From assembly GCA_024362935.1 (NCBI GenBank), contig JANCRA010000014.1:14400258-14464257 (forward strand): DNA of 64,000 bases, in the 5' to 3' direction. A model generated the notes under the pieces. It was not told where the DNA came from. It worked only from the letters and a program-made list of their open reading frames with translations, and did not search any database. Positions 58,301 to 64,000 of this stretch are shown here, piece by piece (the stretch's first letter is position 1; the number at the start of each line of letters is the position of its first letter). The position numbers were made by a program, and so were the translations under genes. The DNA comes from Setophaga petechia. Lineage: Eukaryota; Chordata; Aves; Passeriformes; Parulidae.

Positions 58301-61300
58301 GTCAAAAATAACATTTGGGTGGTACAGAGCAGTGGGGTATGAAGTGGTTTAAAACTGTTGACTTAAGTGCTTCTCCTAGGAATTCAGGGAACTGCAACCA
58401 TCCCCAGAAAAGTTACATTTTCATAATCAAATAAATACATTTAAGTAGTCAAATTAAAACAATTGCAATGTTTACTGAAAGAAATAAAATTGAATAAAAA
58501 GAAGGTAGCATTTTTGGTTTGCTTTGCCATTAAGCAGACTGCCTGACCTCTGGCTGACAGCAAAAAGAAAAAGGCAATTTCACTGCAAAAGAACTTATTT
58601 CATTCAAAAGTGATGAAATGTCATTGCTGGGAAAATGCAGAAGAGATTGCACAGGACAGGCTGGGGATGGTTTGTGCAGGGCAGTGATCCCAGGTGGCTC
58701 TCTCCATTTCCAGCATCACAGCAGTGCTCATGGGGGGCAGCAGGAATCCTCACATCTGTGTCAGCTGCAGAGCCAGGTGTGACAGAAGGGCACTCTGCAG
58801 TCCTGCAGCCAGGCAGGGCTGTTTGAACACCCCTGGCTGACCTGGGCTGCTCAGCCCCCCTCCATGGGCTGCCTGGTTGTTAAGATGGCTGCAGACACGC
58901 TTTGATTGAAATATGTCAGCCCTGAGCTCAGAGCTGCCCGAGTTTGTGGCTGACACAGAACATTCTCACATTAATCAGTTTTTTGGGCACTGATCCCTCT
59001 GCCTTAGAGCTCTCCCAAGGGGACCAGGCCATTCCTCAGAGCTGCTGCAGCCTCTGGCTCTGTGCAAGGCTTCAGCCCCTGGAAACACTCAGCCTGTGCC
59101 TCCCTGCTCTCTTTCCTAAGGACAGCAGAAGGAAATTGCTGCCTCCCTCCTTTTGTGCTCCTGTGTGGGCACTGACCATGAATGCTCTGGCTTTTCTGGG
59201 CCCTGTTTAATGTCTCATTGCAGCTTTTGTGCTGCACAAGTGGGGTTGGTTCAGGCAATTGATGCAGGAATGCCAGAGCAAGCTTTTGTACGTGGCTCTC
59301 TAGGCTGCCTGTCTGCTACCCAGGATAAATTTGTAATCAGGGGGTGTCAGAGCTGAATCTTGGCCTCTCTTGCTATAGATTGTCCCAGTCTGTTTCCCCT
59401 GAATGTGAGTTCAGGTCGTTCTAGACTCAGTTCTTGTGCCAAAGGTTAAACAAAGTAGAGGATGCCACTGGAGAAGACTTGTTCCTCCAGCCTGGGAAAT
59501 GCTGATGGTCAGACACAAATGGCAGCTGCCACCCTGTCCTCTTTGCCACCTTTTAGAACAAATACACACATTCTTCAGGCAGATTAAGTAATACTACTTC
59601 ATTTTTTCCAAGCACACCTACTGTAATTGTTAAAGCTGAAAGCACTGAGACCACCAGACCTGTGAACTGACACTACTGAGTAAGGCAACTCTTATTTGTC
59701 ACAAAGCCAAAATACAACATTTGCAGATGTTGTGAGTGTTCAAGAAAGCTACAGCTGAGATGGGAAAGGGCTTCTTTTCCAGTACTTGTCAGGATCAGAA
59801 CTGAACTTTGCCAGTGACACTGATTTAGATGGGTGGCTTTGGGTGTCTCTCACTCAATTCCCTGTGATACAACAATCGTCTCCTTTTGCAGCTCTTTACT
59901 TCTTCTCTGGTTACCACAGCATTTGTTCTCTGCCATTTGAAAGAGCAGAGACCATACCATCACCCAAGGAAGTTCTAGCATCATAACAAAGGATGAGAAA
60001 AAAAAAAAATCACAAAACTTTATTAGAAAGGTAGTATATCCAGCACCCTGCTGCTACACAATGAGAATCTGAGACTTGGAGAATCTTCTTTTGCTTGCTC
60101 TGATTGTTGGCTTAATTATAGTTATTTAAGCAACCTCAGAAAAAGATGCAGACCTATACAAATTGACAGGAGACGGTGGAATTACACCAACAGAAATCTG
60201 AAGCAGTTCTTGAATGGACAAGAAATTTTTGCAGTAGTTAAGAAACTAAGTTCTTCATTCATTATTAAATCCAGCTGTGCCATATAAAGAAACAGATTGA
60301 TGGCATCTAACCAGTAAAATAAACACCCATTTTTCATGGCAGTTGTGGATTGATGCACCATGAAATCTTCTAACAGTCCAGATCTAAAGGCACGGAACCA
60401 TAAATTGTTCTATTGACACATTTGTAGCAGTTTTACAGATGCACTTAAACTGCCACAAGTAAAATTTTAATTGCCTAATTTTGTGGAAATTATGGACCCA
60501 GATCCAGACATCTACATCTGCAGTATGGTGTTTGGAAAAAAAAGAACTTATAATTCATGTGTAAGATTGAAAGCAGTGTGAATTTGAGTGCACTGCAGCT
60601 CCTAAGCCAACAAAATTGCAAATCATTGAAATTCTTGGGAGTGAAGGCTGGGGAGCCTGGAGAAAGATTTCTGAGGGAGTGACTGGGGAATTACAGTTTG
60701 ATCTTCCTTGGTTTGCTTGAAGTCCTGGCTGAATAACTTTGCATCCATGGTCATGCCTTCAGGCACTGATGGTATATGTTTCCTGCCAAAATTGATCAGA
60801 GGTAGAGGGAACCTCCTCCCAGATGGATGTCTAGAAACTCATTTCCCTGGCCTGTATGGGGATTTTACAAAGCAATTGTTCTGTTCACTTGTGTAATAGT
60901 GATTTCCAATAATTCATAATCCATTGTACATGGAAATCAACTGCTTCACTTCAGACAGTTAATTAAGGTTGCAAACAAACACTCACCCTTTTGGATGGCT
61001 TTGTTTTCTTTCCCTTGCTTCTCTTCTCCCCACTAAGTCCTTTTGATTTATGCTAGCACATTTCAAAGCACTTGCTGCATTTAGCAGCTCTTTGTGTGGG
61101 GCTCCTCTGAACCAGTGGACACTCAAAGGTCACATTGGGAATGTTTTCCCCAACACTTAAACCTAAATGTTTTCATTTTCTAGGGCATCCACTAGAACAG
61201 CTTTTCCTTGGAGGAGTCTCTGGTTATTTGTGCTTGAAGCAAAAGTTAGTGAAAAGTCTATTGACCCTTTAAGACACCAATATTCAGCTATTTGCTTGTT

Positions 61301-62156
61301 GTTCTTTACTTGATAAATTACTAATTTAGGGTGAAATCATACTCTTTAGTGGCTCCCTGTTCATAAATCACAATCTGACATTTTTTCTCTAGGGGAAGAT
61401 TGCTGTTTGCAGTATGCTCTGCCACCAGAACAGATGACAATATTAGTTTATCAGGAGAAACCTATATTTTAAAAATAAATCTTGATACAATAAATTCCCA
61501 GCTCTCTGTATTGCTGCTTGAATGTTTTTATTGCTAGATTGTCTCTGTAATCTTCAGCTCAAAAGCCTTTGTAGAGAAAGCAGGGAAATCCAAAATGGAA
61601 TTTATGATCAAATGGACAGAAAGGGGAAATCAGTGTTTCAATTTGACAAGAGTTTGACAGCCTGCACAGGTATTATAGCAGATTAATCATGCTGATGAGA
61701 AATCACTCACCATTTTCAATGAAGCAGCATTTAATCAACAATAAGGTCTTACTAAAACTGGAATCCAGCATTTTCAAGAATCTGGGAAGCTTTTCTTGTT
61801 TTAAATTGCCTCCACAAAATTTAAGGCTAGATTTTTGTGTGTTTTAAGCCCTTGACTGTTCCAGAACAGGAAGTTCCTATTGTATATTGGTGTCAGCCCT
61901 TTCTAATGAGCACACAAGGCACTCTGAACTAGCCTGAGGTCCCTACACACAGAACCTGCAGCTTCTCTTTGCAGGAGGAGTGGGACAGGGAAACTGCAGG
62001 GGTTTTTCTTCTATCTCTTAGATGACAGAAATGGCAATTTCCGTTTCAAGCCCTTTTTCTTGCCCCCAGGATGCCCTGCTGAGACAAGGATAAGCACCCC
62101 AGCCTGGACTCTTGCTGGGTCTTGGTGCCACTCACCCATGGGAGGGCAGGGGAAGA
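55392..62156. other. Long unique non-coding stretch, no gene seen
   Basis: GC-richer patches with overlapping frames on both strands lie at 56100-56800, 58640-58870 and 59000-59260. T/G-rich low complexity occurs at 56861-56920 and a 12-bp A run at 59998-60009. The segment 61500-61740 is AT-rich, unique and looks like conserved non-coding DNA. A frame at 57904-58092 and others of about 60 codons show no domain. No RNA gene or transposon was recognised. Confidence 0.42.
56861..56920. repeat. T/G-rich low-complexity tract
   Basis: Runs of T separated by G clusters (TTGGGTTTTGGGTTTTTTTG and similar). It is not the telomere repeat, because the spacing is irregular. Confidence 0.75.
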
Positions 62157-62883
62157 AGCTCCTTTCCCTGGCAATTGCTCCTTTCCCTGCTCCCCTGGGC
62201 AATTGTTCTCTCCCTGCTCCCCTGGGCAGTTGCTCCTTTCCCTGCTCCCCTGGCAATTTTTTCTTTCCCTGCTCCCCTGGGCAATTGCTCCTTTCCCTGC
62301 TCCCCTGGGCAATTGCTCCTTTCCCTGCTCCCCTGGGCAATTATTCCTTTCCCTGCTCCCCTGGGCAATTGTTCCTTTCCCTGCTCCCCTCGCAATTTCT
62401 CCTTTCCCTGCTCCCCTGGGCAGTTGCTCCTTTCCCTGCTCCCCTGGGCAATTGTTCCTTCCCTGCTCCCCTGGCAATTGCTCCTTTCCCTGCTCCCCTG
62501 GCAATTGCTCCTTTCCCTGCTCCCCTGGGCAATTGCTCCTTTCCCTGCTCCCCTGGGCAATTGTTCCTTTCCCTGCTCCCCTGGCAATTGCTCCTTTCCC
62601 TGCTCCCCTGGGCAATTGTTCCTTTCCCTGCTCCCCTGGCAATTGCTCCTTTCCCTGCTCCCCTGGGCAATTGTTCCTTCCCTGCTCCCCTGGCAATTGC
62701 TCCTTTCCCTGCTCCCCTGGCAATTGCTCCTTTCCCTGCTCCCCTGGGCAATTGCTCCTTTCCCTGCTCCCCTGGGCAATTGTTCCTTCCCTGCTCCCCT
62801 GGCAATTGCTCCTTTCCCTGCTCCCCTGGGCAATTGTTCCTTCCCTGCTCCCCTGGCAATTGCTCCTTTCCCTGCTCCCCTGG
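62157..62883. repeat. 27/28-bp minisatellite, 26 units
   Basis: A partial unit (62157-62170) is followed by 26 full units from 62171 to 62883. The consensus is GCAATTGCTCCTTTCCCTGC followed by TCCCCTGG; variants drop one G at the end or use GTTCC for GCTCC or CTTCC for CTTTCC. 21 of the 26 units hold the palindrome CAATTG. Units 11-14 (from 62448) and 19-22 (from 62667) share the same variant order, a 219-bp, eight-unit higher-order step. The plus strand is C/T-rich and the minus strand has GGGG and GGG runs. Stop-free frames on both strands (up to 340 codons) follow from the repeat and are not evidence of a gene. Confidence 0.97.
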
Positions 62884-64000
62884 GCTTTCTCTGCCCCGGC
62901 TGGGTTTGTCTGTCCTGCCCCTGTCTCTCACCTGAGGGATGGCTCTGCCCACCCAGCTGGGCTGGGAGCTGTTCAGGTGATGCTGGGAGGCAGGAGTGAT
63001 GCCCTGTGCCTGCTCCGTGCTCCCAGGGGACACCAGGGCTCTGGGCAGGCACAGAGGGGACCTGGCTGAGCCCCTGGGTGTGCTGGGGAGCCTTGCCTCC
63101 TCTTCCTCCAGGGTAAAACAGGAGCAGGGGGAGAAGCAGCACCCAGGGCTTCATTGTGAGCAGGGTGTGTTCTTCCTTCTCCTTTTCTCAGTGCTTTGGA
63201 GAAGATTGGAAAGGAATGACTAAAAAGTAGGAGGGAAGGAGAAGGGCAAGAGAGGATGCGCAAACTCAGTTCAGCTCCTGGCACAGCTATTTCTGTGTCC
63301 ACTCCTGCCCTTGCTGCCCTTCCCTATCTGCCCAGCAGTATCAGAGCTCCTACTCACACATCCCTGCTCTTGTGTGCAGATGTGCCTTGTGTGTGTCCCT
63401 CAGCTTTGGGGACATGGCCCAGGCTGCTCACACTCCCTGTGCCCCTGGCCTGGGCCTGGCAGGGGCTCAGAGCAGCTCCAGGCTCCTCAGCCATGCTCAA
63501 CACATTTGAAAAAGCAAACCCCACTGGTTCTTTTGTATTCCAGTGGAGTGCTGCTGGTATAAGAACACTGTTCCCATGGGTCTGGAAATGTCTTTACATC
63601 CTTAATGTGTCTCTACTTCAGAGAAAATGGGCATGTGCAATTAATTCTTGTACGTATGCTACTTGAGCCTGTTTGAAACTGTGTGTGTATATGTGCAAGG
63701 CAATTAATTCCCATTCTTCAGAAGTGAGAGAGTGAGGGAGGTTTTTTCCCTTTTTCCCTTTTTTGCAGTGGCAGGGTAAGGATTCAAACTTAAGGGTTTT
63801 TTTTCTCCCAATTCTGTGCTGTCACTTCCAGATCACGCTGCTTGGGAAAGTATAGTTCTCATACAGAGGAACCTCAAGTAATAAAAAGTGAGTGATCAAG
63901 AAAGCTGTGTTTTAGTGATTATCAGTATGCAGAACAAATCAAGGAAAATTTAAGAGCAATCTCTGACTTAGTCCTTAATGAATTTAGGATAATTCACTTA
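62884..64000. other. GC-rich flank, then AT-rich unique DNA
   Basis: The segment 62884-63480 is GC-rich without being CpG-rich and gives overlapping frames on both strands that run out of the minisatellite. From 63490 onward the DNA is ordinary unique sequence. No gene was recognised to the end of the window. Confidence 0.42.

Noticed and set aside
45301..62883. CRISPR-like arrays
   Set aside because: The tandem arrays at 45.3 and 62.2 kb have no unique spacers between repeats, and the window is vertebrate DNA.
62060..63154. Glycine/proline-rich frames of 225-340 codons
   Set aside because: Stop-free translation of a 27/28-bp minisatellite in both strands and several frames; no start context, splice signals or known family.
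1..64000. CpG-island promoter, tRNA, rRNA or snRNA gene
   Set aside because: No CpG-dense segment and no recognisable RNA-gene box or cloverleaf was seen by eye; a covariance-model search would be needed to exclude small RNAs fully.

Overview
The window looks like gene-poor nuclear DNA from a songbird (passerine). Three things support this. There are two CR1 LINE 3' ends, at 4594-4876 (+) and 10652-10886 (-), the typical avian retroposon. Two stretches at about 23548-23985 and 49407-49824 match my memory of songbird endogenous-retrovirus LTRs. The rest is moderately AT-rich, CpG-poor DNA with no bacterial-style gene packing. The species and locus cannot be named from the sequence alone.

I find no protein-coding gene, tRNA, rRNA or known microRNA that I can support. 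Open frames are short and overlap on both strands. The longest ones lie in tandem repeats (45.3-46.0 kb, 62.1-63.1 kb), in the antisense of a CR1 (4.6-5.4 kb) or in low-complexity DNA (40.4-41.0 kb). One 105-bp segment at 54094-54198 has plausible splice sites on both sides and an open frame, and is listed as a weak exon candidate. No CpG-island promoter is visible.

Layout. 0-10 kb: unique DNA, a 33-bp triplication (2723-2821), a CR1, a (GT)n tract and a perfect 14-bp-stem hairpin (9256-9288). 10-30 kb: a minus-strand CR1, unique DNA, an AT-rich microsatellite (22.3 kb), an LTR (23.5-24.0 kb) and a G-rich nested repeat (29.75 kb). 30-45 kb: AT-rich DNA that resembles conserved non-coding sequence, a pair of about 165-bp inverted arms (36322-36487 and 38146-38317) around 1.66 kb, and a T/GTT low-complexity block (40.5 kb). 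45-64 kb: a six-unit 92/101-bp minisatellite (45301-45887), an AT-rich direct repeat (46.8-47.0 kb), a solo LTR with a matching 5-bp flank (49.4-49.8 kb), a 269-bp tandem duplication about 96% identical (54855-55391), and a 26-unit, 27/28-bp minisatellite (62157-62883).

The window is therefore best read as intergenic or intronic sequence whose main content is repeats plus possible regulatory DNA. The regulatory calls rest on appearance and motif density only; they need cross-species alignment.
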